Positions 25,968-34,315 of a stretch of 64,000 nucleotides of DNA are shown one piece after another. The stretch is taken from positions 1 through 64,000 of the forward strand of contig JAIUOA010000010.1 in assembly GCA_020161295.1 (NCBI GenBank). Reading direction: 5' to 3'. The position numbers were made by a program, and so were the translations under genes. Position 1 is the stretch's first letter, and each line of letters starts with the position of its first letter. The stretch is from Bacillota bacterium (GTDB taxonomy: Bacteria > Bacillota > Clostridia > Peptostreptococcales > Acidaminobacteraceae). The notes under the pieces were generated by a model, which saw only the letters and a program-made list of their open reading frames with translations, searched no databases and was not told where the DNA came from.

Positions 25968-26087
25968 TAAGAGGTTAATAATGAGGTATTGACCTAAAAC
26001 TAAAGATTATTTAGAGTGTCTTTTTGCTATTCAGTTTTCGTTCGGGACCATAACTGTCCATTAGACACCTCTCCATAAAATCTTTAA
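25968..26087 (-). ncRNA. Structured corA leader, candidate new attenuation element
   Basis: The minus-strand leader can fold into three stacked helices. P1 is AAAGATTTTAT (26085-26075) with ATAATCTTT (26010-26002), one bulge. P2 is AGAGGTGTCT (26072-26063) with AGACACTCT (26021-26013), one bulge. P3 is CAGTT (26056-26052) with AACTG (26036-26032). The 3' arm of P1 extended by two bases (ATCTTTAG) is also the antiterminator strand, so P1 and antitermination exclude each other. The layout is that of a transcriptional switch. It does not match the M-box or other riboswitch classes I could recall. Confidence 0.6.
26011..26061 (-). CDS. 16-residue leader peptide of corA
   Basis: A short ORF inside the corA leader reads MDSYGPERKLNSKKTL and ends at TAA (26013-26011). 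Its ATG (26061-26059) lies 6 bases after GGAGAGG (26074-26068), a better ribosome-binding site than that of many full genes here. An in-frame ATG at 26076 without such a site would add five residues. The stop codon directly abuts the 3' arm of P1, which doubles as the antiterminator strand. A ribosome at the stop would cover that strand, so translation of this ORF and termination upstream of corA should be linked. No family is recognised. Confidence 0.6.
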   Translation of the reverse strand: MDSYGPERKLNSKKTL

Positions 26088-26093
26088 CGCTTT

Positions 26094-26122
26094 ATTATAA
26101 CGTATCAATTAGCTTATATCAA
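26094..26122 (-). promoter_or_regulatory. corA promoter
   Basis: On the minus strand TTGATA (26122-26117), a 17-base spacer and TATAAT (26099-26094). Transcription should start at about 26087, giving a leader of about 175 bases before corA. Confidence 0.85.
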
Positions 26123-26134
26123 TGCAAAAGTAAA

Positions 26135-27760
26135 TCACGGGGTAAAGTTCTTCTTCGGTAAATAGAGATAAACCTGTGTGCCGAGGTTTAAAGTGCTTTC
26201 GATTCGGATGTGGCCACCCTGAGCTTTCAAAAGGGCTTCTACGATGGATAGGCCGAGTCCGGTACCCCCTGTTTTTCTATTCCGGTCTTCATTTAAACGA
26301 TAGAAGCGGTTAGTCAGGTTACCGATACTTTCCTTCGCGATGCCCTGACCTTCATCGGTGATACAGAACTCGATGTACTGATTCTTTAATTGGCAGGTAC
26401 AGGTAATGGTGGAGCCTTCGGGAGAATACTTGACCGCGTTTTCGGATAACGCCCTAAATACCTGGGTCATGAGCTCCATATCAGCGACCATAATGCCTGA
26501 GTACTCGGGTCGACAGACGAAGTTATGCGTCGGATAGAGGCGTAAGCTTTCCTGACGCATCTTCACCATCAGGTCATCAATTTTAATAGGTTCTAGATTG
26601 ACGCGGACGCGATGGTTTTCCAGCCTTGCTAAGATAAGTAGCTTCTCAACCAGATTCTTCATGTGGGTTGATTCATCTTCGATGGCATCCAGAGATTCTT
26701 TTAATAAGGCTTGATTTTCAGTTCCCATGGTTTTTAAAAGTTCCACATAGCCGAGTACGATGGTGAGCGGAATCCTAAGCTCGTGGGAAGCATCGGAAAC
26801 GAACCGTTTTTGATATTCAAAGGAGGCGTCGAGATTTACTAACATGGTGTTTAAGCTCTTGATCAGCGTATCGATTTCGTCGTTACTTTCATTTGTCGGG
26901 ATGCGGTAATTGAGCACTTCCTTATTCATGTTTTGAGCGATATTGGAGAGCTCCAGTAGGGGCCGGAGTGCACGTTTCGTAAAGTATTTCCCGAAGATGG
27001 ATAGAAAAAGAATCCCGATGATGGCAGAGATGGATAAGGCAGAGTTTAAGCTGAGCAAGAAGTCGTTATCCAGTGCAGGATACAAAAATACCACGACAAA
27101 TGCGCTGTATTGATCCGCAGTATCGAGCCTAATGGCAGTATACAGGGTATCAAATCCCAGAATATTCGATTCTGTGATAATCGAAGGACCATACTGCTGA
27201 GGAATATGTATCGTCGTCTCTTGGAATTTGACACTCTCTGTGGCGTTGATGCTACGAAACATCTCGACTTTAATCATTTCTTGACCGGTTGTGGTGGACT
27301 TTTCCAGCATGGATTTGATCGACATGTTTTGAGGTGAAATTTTAAGCTGATCCATGAGTAATAGATCATAGACATCTTTATTTAGGCCATAAGAAGTTTT
27401 CCCGTCGGAATCGATGATCATAATCAGTGTCTTATAATGATCAAATAGATAATAGGATTCCAGCTTCTGATAAATCAACCCCACCCGGTCGTTCCGACTT
27501 GCGGCGAGAATCGTGTCCTGCTCCTTTTTTAACACCTCTTCAATCTGAAGCTGTTTGTTCAGCAAATCCTCGCGGTTCTTAAAGTAGAGGAACTGATTGG
27601 TTAACAGCGTGACGAACCCCATGCCGATCCCGATCAGTAGCGTAAAGAGAAATACATTTGCTAAAGTCACGCGCGTCGAAAACTTCATTTTACGAATTCG
27701 CTTTTTTATGGCTTTTAGTCCGCTATTCAAATAAGGTACTTTATCTAACAACGTATCCAC
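26135..27760 (-). CDS. Sensor histidine kinase, HAMP/HisKA type
   Basis: Membrane kinase of 541 residues, pair of the OmpR-type regulator encoded just upstream. TM1 lies at about residues 30-55, a long extracellular domain follows to about 230, then TM2 and a HAMP linker. HisKA has the phospho-acceptor in SDASHELRIPLTIVLGY. The HATPase has SENAVKYSPEG, DEGQGIAKE and GGTGLGLSIVEALL. The GTG at 27760 gives a 20-base overlap with the regulator gene; its spacing from AGAGG is short, so a start a few codons downstream remains possible. The signal sensed is unknown. Confidence 0.88.
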   Translation of the reverse strand: MDTLLDKVPYLNSGLKAIKKRIRKMKFSTRVTLANVFLFTLLIGIGMGFVTLLTNQFLYFKNREDLLNKQLQIEEVLKKEQDTILAASRNDRVGLIYQKLESYYLFDHYKTLIMIIDSDGKTSYGLNKDVYDLLLMDQLKISPQNMSIKSMLEKSTTTGQEMIKVEMFRSINATESVKFQETTIHIPQQYGPSIITESNILGFDTLYTAIRLDTADQYSAFVVVFLYPALDNDFLLSLNSALSISAIIGILFLSIFGKYFTKRALRPLLELSNIAQNMNKEVLNYRIPTNESNDEIDTLIKSLNTMLVNLDASFEYQKRFVSDASHELRIPLTIVLGYVELLKTMGTENQALLKESLDAIEDESTHMKNLVEKLLILARLENHRVRVNLEPIKIDDLMVKMRQESLRLYPTHNFVCRPEYSGIMVADMELMTQVFRALSENAVKYSPEGSTITCTCQLKNQYIEFCITDEGQGIAKESIGNLTNRFYRLNEDRNRKTGGTGLGLSIVEALLKAQGGHIRIESTLNLGTQVYLYLPKKNFTP

Positions 27761-28415
27761 GTCCTCTTATGGTCTGAATCAGCTTTCGGTGATGATCGCG
27801 ATCGATTTTATCTCTAAGGTATTTGATATAGACATCGACGATGTTCAAGCTGCCGTAATAATCATACCCCCATACTTTGTTGAGGATTTGCTCACGGGTA
27901 AGCACGATGCCTTTATTAATGACCAGATGTCTGAAAAGATCGAATTCGGTTTTAGATAGGTCGATCTTTTGACCACTTCGCGACACTTCGTAAGTCATGG
28001 AGTTGATGAGGATATCCTCGAAAACGATTAAGTCCGTTTGTGTAGAGGGCGATGATTTTTTACGGATGTTTGCACGGATTCTTGCTAAAAGTTCATCAAA
28101 TACAAAGGGCTTGGTGACATAATCATCTGCCCCAGAATCTAATCCATTAATGACATCCTGAATATCGTCTTTAGCCGTGAGCATGATGATTTTCGTGTCA
28201 GGATAGAGCTTTTTGATGGCATTACAAGCGGTAATGCCGTCGGTTTTAGGCATCATGACATCCATGAGAATCAAATCGAACTTCTTTTGAGCAACCTTGT
28301 CCATCGCTTCGCTACCATCAAATGCGAGTTCAGTCTCGTATCCGGCATAGCGGAGCTGCAGATCGATGATTCTTGATATTTTTACTTCATCTTCGACGAT
28401 GAGAATACGTTCCAT
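27741..28415 (-). CDS. OmpR/PhoB-family response regulator
   Basis: Two-domain regulator of 224 residues. The receiver has the acidic pair Glu8-Asp9, phospho-acceptor Asp52 (LILMDVMMPKTDG) and the conserved Lys in TKPFVFDEL. The C-terminal winged helix includes LSKTEFDLFRHLV, WGYDYYGSLNIVDVYIKYLRDKI and TIRGRGYVVR. ATG at 28415 has AAGGAG 8 bases ahead; GTG at 28424 would overlap that site. Its stop lies inside the kinase gene. Targets are not evident from the neighbourhood. Confidence 0.93.
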   Translation of the reverse strand: MERILIVEDEVKISRIIDLQLRYAGYETELAFDGSEAMDKVAQKKFDLILMDVMMPKTDGITACNAIKKLYPDTKIIMLTAKDDIQDVINGLDSGADDYVTKPFVFDELLARIRANIRKKSSPSTQTDLIVFEDILINSMTYEVSRSGQKIDLSKTEFDLFRHLVINKGIVLTREQILNKVWGYDYYGSLNIVDVYIKYLRDKIDRDHHRKLIQTIRGRGYVVR

Positions 28416-28454
28416 AGTTTCCACTCCTTAGTGCATTTGCACTTGTCTATAATA

Positions 28455-28495
28455 TAACAAAAAAAAACGCGTGGCACAATGCGTGCGCGCGTTTT
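28455..28495 (-). terminator. Terminator after the ECF S-component gene
   Basis: On the minus strand AAAACGCG (28495-28488) pairs with CGCGTTTT (28471-28464), with an inner GCAC/GTGC pairing and a long T-run after it. It separates this gene from the response regulator gene downstream. Confidence 0.82.
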
Positions 28496-28513
28496 AGCAG
28501 TTAATCAATCTTT

Positions 28514-29260
28514 CTAATTCTTAATGAGCGTAGACTGCGATATATTGGCTTTAGCTAAAGCAGCGACTACCATAAAGGCGAGCACTGCACCAACTGTAAA
28601 CTGAACGATGTTCCATGGAATACTGAAAATCGGAGCGATGAAGCTGCCGTACATGATGCCTGAGGCGACATAATAGCCGAAGACCATCCAAATCCCTGAA
28701 ATAACCATGCTCACCAGCTGATTCATGCTGACGTGATAGTGTTTTCTAAGCTGCCATAATGCGATGACTAAAAGTGGAATTCCCACAGCGACGATGAGAA
28801 GCTGAATTCTGAGCTCAGCGGCCATTTGAAGGGCTTGGTCGAGCGTGCCGATTTCTTCCACATGTGCAGTTAACGTATCAGCCGAGGATTGACCGATGGT
28901 GAATATAAAGGTAATCAGTGCGCCTACCCATAAGGTCATGGTGGCGACGAGAATTGGTTTTGTGTTGGTTTCAGGCTTCGCGAGGTATCCGATAATCATG
29001 CCCATAATGGTTTTTATGATCAGTGTCGGAAGCACCCATTGAGGATAACCGCCAAGAAAATCGGCCATGGCCGAACCTACGCCCGCTGCAAATCCGCCAT
29101 ACCAAGGCCCTAAGAGAATACCAGCGACGAAGATACACATGTCTCCTGCGTGAATGTATCCATCTGTAAAAGGAATCGGGATCTTGATTATGGAAGTGGT
29201 GATAAAAACAAATGCTGTCATTAGCGCGGTATAAATCATCATCCGCAAATTACTTTTCAT
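28514..29260 (-). CDS. ECF transporter substrate-binding (S) component
   Basis: Integral membrane protein of 248 residues with about six hydrophobic segments, the vitamin-binding subunit of an energy-coupling-factor importer. The stretch PFTDGYIHAGDMCIFVAGILLGPWYGG followed by GVGSAMADFLGGYP is typical of S components that use a shared EcfAAT module encoded elsewhere (an uninterrupted part of this is given as two short motifs only for recognition). ATG at 29260 has AAGGAGG 6 bases ahead. A MocR/PdxR-type regulator gene is divergent, so vitamin B6 or a related pyrimidine/pyridine is the best guess for the substrate, by inference. Confidence 0.8.
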   Translation of the reverse strand: MKSNLRMMIYTALMTAFVFITTSIIKIPIPFTDGYIHAGDMCIFVAGILLGPWYGGFAAGVGSAMADFLGGYPQWVLPTLIIKTIMGMIIGYLAKPETNTKPILVATMTLWVGALITFIFTIGQSSADTLTAHVEEIGTLDQALQMAAELRIQLLIVAVGIPLLVIALWQLRKHYHVSMNQLVSMVISGIWMVFGYYVASGIMYGSFIAPIFSIPWNIVQFTVGAVLAFMVVAALAKANISQSTLIKN

Positions 29261-29393
29261 GAATTTCCTCCTTAAGTCCTTGCTTACACCTTCATGATAG
29301 AATATAATTGACATTATCAAAAGGGACAGAATTAAGCTAAATGATAAGGTCAGTTTAACATGCCATCTCATGCGGATAAAAGAGGAGGAAGGA
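29261..29393. promoter_or_regulatory. Divergent control region, ECF gene and MocR-type gene
   Basis: This 133-base gap must hold promoters in both directions. A TTGACA at about 29309 points to the right and a TATCAT/TTGATA pair with a short 15-base spacing points to the left. Neither is a convincing full promoter. A MocR-type operator would be expected here as paired direct repeats; I could not define it by eye. Confidence 0.4.
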
Positions 29394-30779
29394 ATGTTTG
29401 GATTGGTACTGGATTTTGAACTCAGTAATAAACCGAAATATATCCAGCTTTATGAAGCCATTAAAAGTGAAATCGAAAGTGGTCGGCTCTCTAAAAATGA
29501 AAAGCTACCGTCTGTTAGACAGTTGATTGGTCTTCTAGGAGTAAGTAAGGCCACCGTGGAAAATGCTTATCAACAGCTCATGGTGGAAGGGTATATCGAG
29601 AGTAGAAATAAGAGCGGTTACTATGTGGGGGATTTCGAGTTTGGACTTATGACTCAAAAGGCTTATAGCCCGAATCCAAATCCTCCGAAAGCTTCACGCC
29701 CCAAACGCTTTAATACCGACGATGCGGAGGAGAGCGCGTTTCAGTTTGGCGAGTGGAAAAAAGCCGTTAACCGCGTCCTGGAATATGAAACAAAGTCATT
29801 GCTTAGCTATGGTGAGGTTCAGGGGGAGTCTGCGCTTAGGCACGAAATTGCGCAGTTTGTCCATCAATCCAGAGGGGTAAAATGTGCCCCCGACCAAATC
29901 GTTATCGGTGCTGGGATTCAGTATCTCTTTAGCATGATTGCCATCTGCTTTAGAAACACCACACAAAAGATGGCGTTCGAATACCCCGGATTTACGAAAG
30001 GGATGTTCGTCTTTGAGGATTTAGGCTACGAAATGGCGAGAATTCCTGTTGAAAAGGACGGGATCAACGTGACCGCACTTGAAGATTCCGGTGCGAAGAT
30101 GGTCTATGTATCCCCCTCGCATCAATACCCTACCGGTAGCATCATGACCATCAAAAAACGCCTTCAGCTTTTAGAGTGGGCGAGGAAGAACGATGGCCTC
30201 ATCATCGAAGATGACTACGATAGCCTTCTTAGATATGAAGGGTATCCGGTTCCCGCACTTCAGGGATTAGGCGAAGGCGCTCACGTCATCTACATGGGAT
30301 CCTTTTCAAAACTGCTTATGCCAGCGCTCCGGATCAGCTTTATGATTTTACCTAAGCAGCTCATGGAACGGTTCGCCGTCCTATTGCCGCGATACTCACA
30401 GTCGGTTTCAAAGATCGATCAGCTGGCATTGGCCCATTACATGGCCGAAGGTGCCTTTGAACGCCATATCCGGCGGATTAAAAAAATCTATGGCCGCAAA
30501 AACCAACTGTTGGTTGAAGCCTTTAAAACGATTCCCCATCCAGGGATTGCCCTAGTGGGATCGAGCTCAGGGCTTCACGTGACGCTTTCGTTTGATGCCC
30601 GCATCGATTTGAAGGGCGTCACTTATGAATGCGCCGAACTGGGGATTGTACTTGAATCTGTTGCAGGAGAACAGCTCGGCCGTTACGTGGTGTTCTCGTA
30701 TAGCGGCATACCCGATCATGAGATGGAGATGGTCGTGGAAAAACTGGTAAGGGTGACGCAGAGACATTGGCACCCTTAA
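29394..30779 (+). CDS. MocR/PdxR-type regulator (GntR helix-turn-helix fused to aminotransferase domain)
   Basis: Regulator of 461 residues. The N-terminal GntR winged helix (about 10-75; EKLPSVRQLIGLLGVSKATVE) is joined by a linker to a fold-type I aminotransferase-like domain. The PLP lysine is present in GSFSKLLMPALRISF, so PLP can bind, as in PdxR. ATG at 29394 lies 5 bases after AGGAGG; ATG at 29370 is rejected. PdxR-type proteins sense PLP and control vitamin B6 synthesis or uptake; the divergent ECF S-component gene fits this. Other MocR members control other pathways, so the exact regulon is inferred. Confidence 0.87.
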   Translation: MFGLVLDFELSNKPKYIQLYEAIKSEIESGRLSKNEKLPSVRQLIGLLGVSKATVENAYQQLMVEGYIESRNKSGYYVGDFEFGLMTQKAYSPNPNPPKASRPKRFNTDDAEESAFQFGEWKKAVNRVLEYETKSLLSYGEVQGESALRHEIAQFVHQSRGVKCAPDQIVIGAGIQYLFSMIAICFRNTTQKMAFEYPGFTKGMFVFEDLGYEMARIPVEKDGINVTALEDSGAKMVYVSPSHQYPTGSIMTIKKRLQLLEWARKNDGLIIEDDYDSLLRYEGYPVPALQGLGEGAHVIYMGSFSKLLMPALRISFMILPKQLMERFAVLLPRYSQSVSKIDQLALAHYMAEGAFERHIRRIKKIYGRKNQLLVEAFKTIPHPGIALVGSSSGLHVTLSFDARIDLKGVTYECAELGIVLESVAGEQLGRYVVFSYSGIPDHEMEMVVEKLVRVTQRHWHP

Positions 30780-30790
30780 GGGAGTAGATA

Positions 30791-30799
30791 TGGTATAAT
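30791..30799 (+). promoter_or_regulatory. Extended -10 promoter for the thioesterase gene
   Basis: TGGTATAAT lies 50 bases before the start codon. No good -35 is seen, as is common with an extended -10. Confidence 0.55.
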
Positions 30800-30849
30800 A
30801 TCAAAGGACGTTTTTATGATGTATTTATTACAGTTGAGAGGACGATGGC

Positions 30850-31617
30850 ATGGGACAACGCTTTAAAAAAAATTACGACATTCACTGCTATGATTTCGAT
30901 AAAAATGCGAAACTGAAGCCTACCACCTTAATGAATTTTTTACAGGATATCTCCACCATTCATTTCGAGACACAAACGAAGCATTTGGGACCTGAGGTCT
31001 TAAATGGGCTGTGGGTCATCGTGGAATGGCGTGTCTCCATGGATGAAATGCCGCAGGAGGTCACGACGCTTACCGTCACCACGGAGCCGACCTATTTCAG
31101 AAAGTTTATCGCCTATCGACAGTACACCATCGAGGACGCACAGGGGAGAATCCTAGGGACGGCCATAAGTAAATGGGCTTATATCGACCTTGCTTCGCGG
31201 AAACAGCTTAATATTCCGAAAGTGCTGAACGACGTGTTCGAGGTGGCTGAAAATGCCGATAAACCCGAAAAGCTGACCTTTATCGATTTGATGGACAGTG
31301 AGATGCAGATCATGCAGCGCAGCAGCGTGTATTCAGACCTAGATGTGAATCATCACGTCAATAACGTGACTTATATCCGGTGGGCAGTGGATGCTCTGGG
31401 GGGCGACGTGCTTGACCATTATCGGGTTCGCGAATTACAGGTGGCCTTCAAACGCGAGGTTTTCGAAGGGGAGCAGGTCACAGTGAGCAGCCAAAAAAAA
31501 GTGACCACCGATGGGGTGATCACTGAGCATTTGATTAAAGATGAAAGTGGACAATTATGCGTCCAGATTCAAATCGGCTGGGTGCCGCTAAACGAGGCGC
31601 TTCGCCCACTTGTTTGA
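30850..31617 (+). CDS. Acyl-ACP thioesterase
   Basis: Hot-dog-fold hydrolase of 255 residues (FatA/FatB-like, PF01643) that frees fatty acids from acyl carrier protein. Two hot-dog repeats are expected; the first begins with the N-terminal YDIHCYDFDKNAKLKPTTLMNFLQD-type segment (key residues Asp, Lys, Leu, Asn) and the second with DVNHHVNNVTYIRW, which carries the active-site Asn and His. It may tune membrane lipid composition or release free fatty acids. The last 30 bases overlap the convergent MATE gene. Confidence 0.9.
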   Translation: MGQRFKKNYDIHCYDFDKNAKLKPTTLMNFLQDISTIHFETQTKHLGPEVLNGLWVIVEWRVSMDEMPQEVTTLTVTTEPTYFRKFIAYRQYTIEDAQGRILGTAISKWAYIDLASRKQLNIPKVLNDVFEVAENADKPEKLTFIDLMDSEMQIMQRSSVYSDLDVNHHVNNVTYIRWAVDALGGDVLDHYRVRELQVAFKREVFEGEQVTVSSQKKVTTDGVITEHLIKDESGQLCVQIQIGWVPLNEALRPLV

Positions 31618-32946
31618 TAAAAGGCGCGGAAGCCCCGCGATGACCTTCACGATTTCCTCTGCATTTACCAGGGCCACGACGGCATAGACGGGCCATTTGA
31701 GCACAAATGCTCCCAGTAGTGCCAATGGCACACCGATGAGCCACACACAGGTAATCTCCAGTAGCATGGAAAATACCGTGTCACCGCCACTTCGTAGCGT
31801 GCCGATGATGATGATGGTGTTATAGAATTTAAAGGCCATGAACAGCGCCAGTATCCGTAGTGTTATAATGGTGATTTCATAGGACTCAGGTGTGAGTTGA
31901 TAGAGGTTTCGCACCAGAAACGGCCCGATGAGGTTGATGAGCACGCCGATGACGATACCGACGAGGATGCTAAGGCTGAGAAATTTTTTATTATAATCGA
32001 TGGCGCGCTCTATTTCTCCCGCACCCAGTGTGTTGCCCAACATGACGGATGAGGCGTTACCCAGGCCGAAGCCGATGACCATGAACAGACTGTTCACCGT
32101 GTTGGTAATCATAACGGCCGCCACGGCATCCGTTCCGATACGTGCGTAGACGAGTGCATAGGCGGTCATGCCCAGCGACCAGAACCCTTCGTTCACGATG
32201 ACAGGGAACGCCGTTTTTGCCACCTTGAGGATCAAGTCCTTAGGAATCGTCACGAAACACTTCGGCGATACAGAGAGTACTGGGATGGTTTTATAGACGC
32301 CATATAGGATGATGATGAATTCCACCACGCGTGCGATGACAGTGGCGATGGCAGCGCCTTCGATGCCCATTGGCGCGAAGCCTAAATGGCCGAAGATGAG
32401 TACATAGTTTAAACCGGTGTTGATGAGAAGTGAGATGATGCTGGCTGCCATGGGAAGCTTAGGGTGCCCCACGCTTCGAGTGGAAAATCCGAAAGCAAAC
32501 GTAATGGCGGTGATGATGTAGCTGAGGCTGACGATTTTCATGTAGGCAGCACCATGTTTCACCACTTCCGCATCCTTCGACATCAGTGAGAGCACTTCCA
32601 CGGGTAGCAAAAAGCCTAGGATAAAAAAGACGCCAGAGATTAGTAAAGCAAATGTAAGACCGATGGCTAAAACCGATTTGATGCGATCGGTTTCTTTTTT
32701 TCCCCAAAACTGGGCGATATAGATGCTGATGCCGCTGTTTGCCCCGAATAGGATCAGCGTCATGACGAAGAAAATCTGGTTGGCGAGTCCTGTAGCCGCG
32801 ATGAACGTTTCGCCTAGCTGACCGATCATGACGTTGTCCACGAGGTTCAGTGACGAGGAGATGAAGTTTTGGATGACGATGGGGATGGAGATGGTAAATA
32901 GTGTTTTATAAAAGTCTTTGTTTTGTTTAAACCCTAGGGATATCAT
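31588..32946 (-). CDS. MATE-family multidrug/cation exporter
   Basis: Integral membrane antiporter of 452 residues with about twelve hydrophobic segments in two six-helix halves. Typical motifs include SLNLVDNVMIGQLGE near the N-terminus, GANSGISIYIAQFWG, and GNTLGAGEIERA in the second half. It should exchange Na+ or H+ for organic cations. ATG at 32946 follows AGGAGG by 4 bases. Convergent with the acyl-ACP thioesterase gene, overlapping its end by 30 bases with no clear terminator between them. Confidence 0.92.
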   Translation of the reverse strand: MISLGFKQNKDFYKTLFTISIPIVIQNFISSSLNLVDNVMIGQLGETFIAATGLANQIFFVMTLILFGANSGISIYIAQFWGKKETDRIKSVLAIGLTFALLISGVFFILGFLLPVEVLSLMSKDAEVVKHGAAYMKIVSLSYIITAITFAFGFSTRSVGHPKLPMAASIISLLINTGLNYVLIFGHLGFAPMGIEGAAIATVIARVVEFIIILYGVYKTIPVLSVSPKCFVTIPKDLILKVAKTAFPVIVNEGFWSLGMTAYALVYARIGTDAVAAVMITNTVNSLFMVIGFGLGNASSVMLGNTLGAGEIERAIDYNKKFLSLSILVGIVIGVLINLIGPFLVRNLYQLTPESYEITIITLRILALFMAFKFYNTIIIIGTLRSGGDTVFSMLLEITCVWLIGVPLALLGAFVLKWPVYAVVALVNAEEIVKVIAGLPRLLSNKWAKRLV

Positions 32947-32984
32947 GAGGCCTCCTATAATGCTGTCACTACTATTATCCATGG

Positions 32985-33013
32985 AAAATAAAAAAATGGC
33001 AATCCGCCATTTT
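32985..33013 (-). terminator. Terminator of the arsR-permease-thioredoxin operon
   Basis: On the minus strand AAAATGGC (33013-33006) pairs with GCCATTTT (33000-32993) around a 5-base loop, followed by more T. Confidence 0.82.
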
Positions 33014-33034
33014 TCTAAGTTTACCGATCGTATG

Positions 33035-33265
33035 CTATTTTAAGAACACTTTAACTTCATCTGGCTTGAGCAGTTTGCCCACTGACTTCACCTTTTCGTC
33101 CACCACTAGGGCGGGAGTTTGCATGACGCCGTAAGCCATGATTTGCTTAAAGTCCTCAACCTTTTCCACAGTGGCCTCGATGCCCATTTCCGCGATGGCT
33201 TCTTTTACATTTGCCTCGAGCTTTTTACATTTGTCACAGCCTGATCCCAGAACTTTTATATTCAT
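33035..33265 (-). CDS. Small thioredoxin-like redox-active disulfide protein
   Basis: Cytosolic protein of 76 residues with a thioredoxin fold. The active-site GSGCDKCKKL gives a C-x2-C pair near residues 10-13, and the cis-proline lies in MQTPALVVDEK. It matches the small TIGR00412-like redox-active disulfide family, often encoded beside permeases of the ArsP/DUF318 type. ATG at 33265 has GGAGG 5 bases ahead. It is the last gene of an operon with an ArsR regulator and a permease, so a role in metalloid or thiol redox handling is inferred. Confidence 0.85.
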   Translation of the reverse strand: MNIKVLGSGCDKCKKLEANVKEAIAEMGIEATVEKVEDFKQIMAYGVMQTPALVVDEKVKSVGKLLKPDEVKVFLK

Positions 33266-33301
33266 TTTGTCCTCCATAAGATTTGATTTATTTGAGATTT
33301 T

Positions 33302-34306
33302 TTAGATTAACAAATAGCTAAAAGCGTTAAAGGTAAAACCGATGATTAAAATACCGACGCTCACGATACCCGCGAAAAAAATCAGGAGCGGGGTTTTCAC
33401 CACTTTTTTTAGTAGAATCATCGATGGCAATGAAAGGGCGGTTACTGCCATCATAAACGATAGGACGGTGCCGATACCCACGCCTTTTCCCACCAGGGCT
33501 TCAGCGATAGGAAGCGTTCCGAAAATATCGGCATACATGGGAATCCCTACTAGTGTCGCTAGAGGTACAGAGTACCATTTGTCATCGCCTAGAAGTGCAG
33601 TAATCACCTCTTCAGGAATCCAGTTGTGGATGGCAGCTCCGATGGCCACGCCTATGAGGATGTAAAGCCAAACCTTTTTAACGATGTCCTTCACCTGTGT
33701 TTTAGCGAAGTCGATGCGATGCTTCATCGTCATCTCTTCCTCGGGAATATCCAAAAGAGGATTTCCGTAAACGAAAGGCTCCACATATTTTTCAAGCTTC
33801 AGTTTACTGATCATCGTCCCCGAAACGACAGCGAGGACTAAGCCGACGACGACATAGCTGATGGCGATCTTCCAGTTGAATATACTGGCGAGTAGAAGCA
33901 CTGAAGCTAAATCGACGAGTGGTGACGAGATTAGAAATGAGAAGGTGACCCCGATAGGGAGGCCAGCACTGGTGAAACCGATGAATAGCGGAATCGATGA
34001 ACAGGAACAAAAGGGTGTGATGGTGCCCAGAAGTGCCCCTAAAATATTAGCAGTGATGCCTTTAAAGTTTCCGAGAATTTTACGCGTGCGCTCCGGAGGA
34101 AAGTAACTTTGTATAATCGATACGGTAAAAATTAGAACAGAAAGTAAAATAAAAATTTTAATGACATCATAGATGAAAAAGTGGACACTTCCGCCGACTC
34201 GACTGTCCATGTCAAGCTTAAGGACCGACTCCACAAAGGTGGCGACGAGGTCAGATAACCACTCCATTTTGAGTAGCTGCTGGTTTATAAATGAAAAAAT
34301 GGTCAT
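33302..34306 (-). CDS. Permease of the DUF318/ArsP-like family
   Basis: Integral membrane protein of 334 residues with about eight to ten hydrophobic segments (PF03773). The motif TPFCSCSSIPLFIGFTSAG, with paired cysteines, and the later PMYADIFGTLPIAEAL repeat are characteristic. Some family members (ArsP) export trivalent organoarsenicals; others are uncharacterised. Its place after an ArsR gene with an intact arsenite-type cysteine motif supports a metalloid role. ATG at 34306 has AAGGAG 5 bases ahead. Arsenic transport is inference. Confidence 0.82.
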   Translation of the reverse strand: MTIFSFINQQLLKMEWLSDLVATFVESVLKLDMDSRVGGSVHFFIYDVIKIFILLSVLIFTVSIIQSYFPPERTRKILGNFKGITANILGALLGTITPFCSCSSIPLFIGFTSAGLPIGVTFSFLISSPLVDLASVLLLASIFNWKIAISYVVVGLVLAVVSGTMISKLKLEKYVEPFVYGNPLLDIPEEEMTMKHRIDFAKTQVKDIVKKVWLYILIGVAIGAAIHNWIPEEVITALLGDDKWYSVPLATLVGIPMYADIFGTLPIAEALVGKGVGIGTVLSFMMAVTALSLPSMILLKKVVKTPLLIFFAGIVSVGILIIGFTFNAFSYLLI

Positions 34307-34315
34307 AGAAACTCC

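Noticed and set aside
25968..26087. M-box (Mg2+) riboswitch as an explanation for the corA leader
   Set aside because: The conserved GTTAGGTGAGGCTCCT-type core and the multi-helix order of the M-box are absent; only the downstream gene function agrees.
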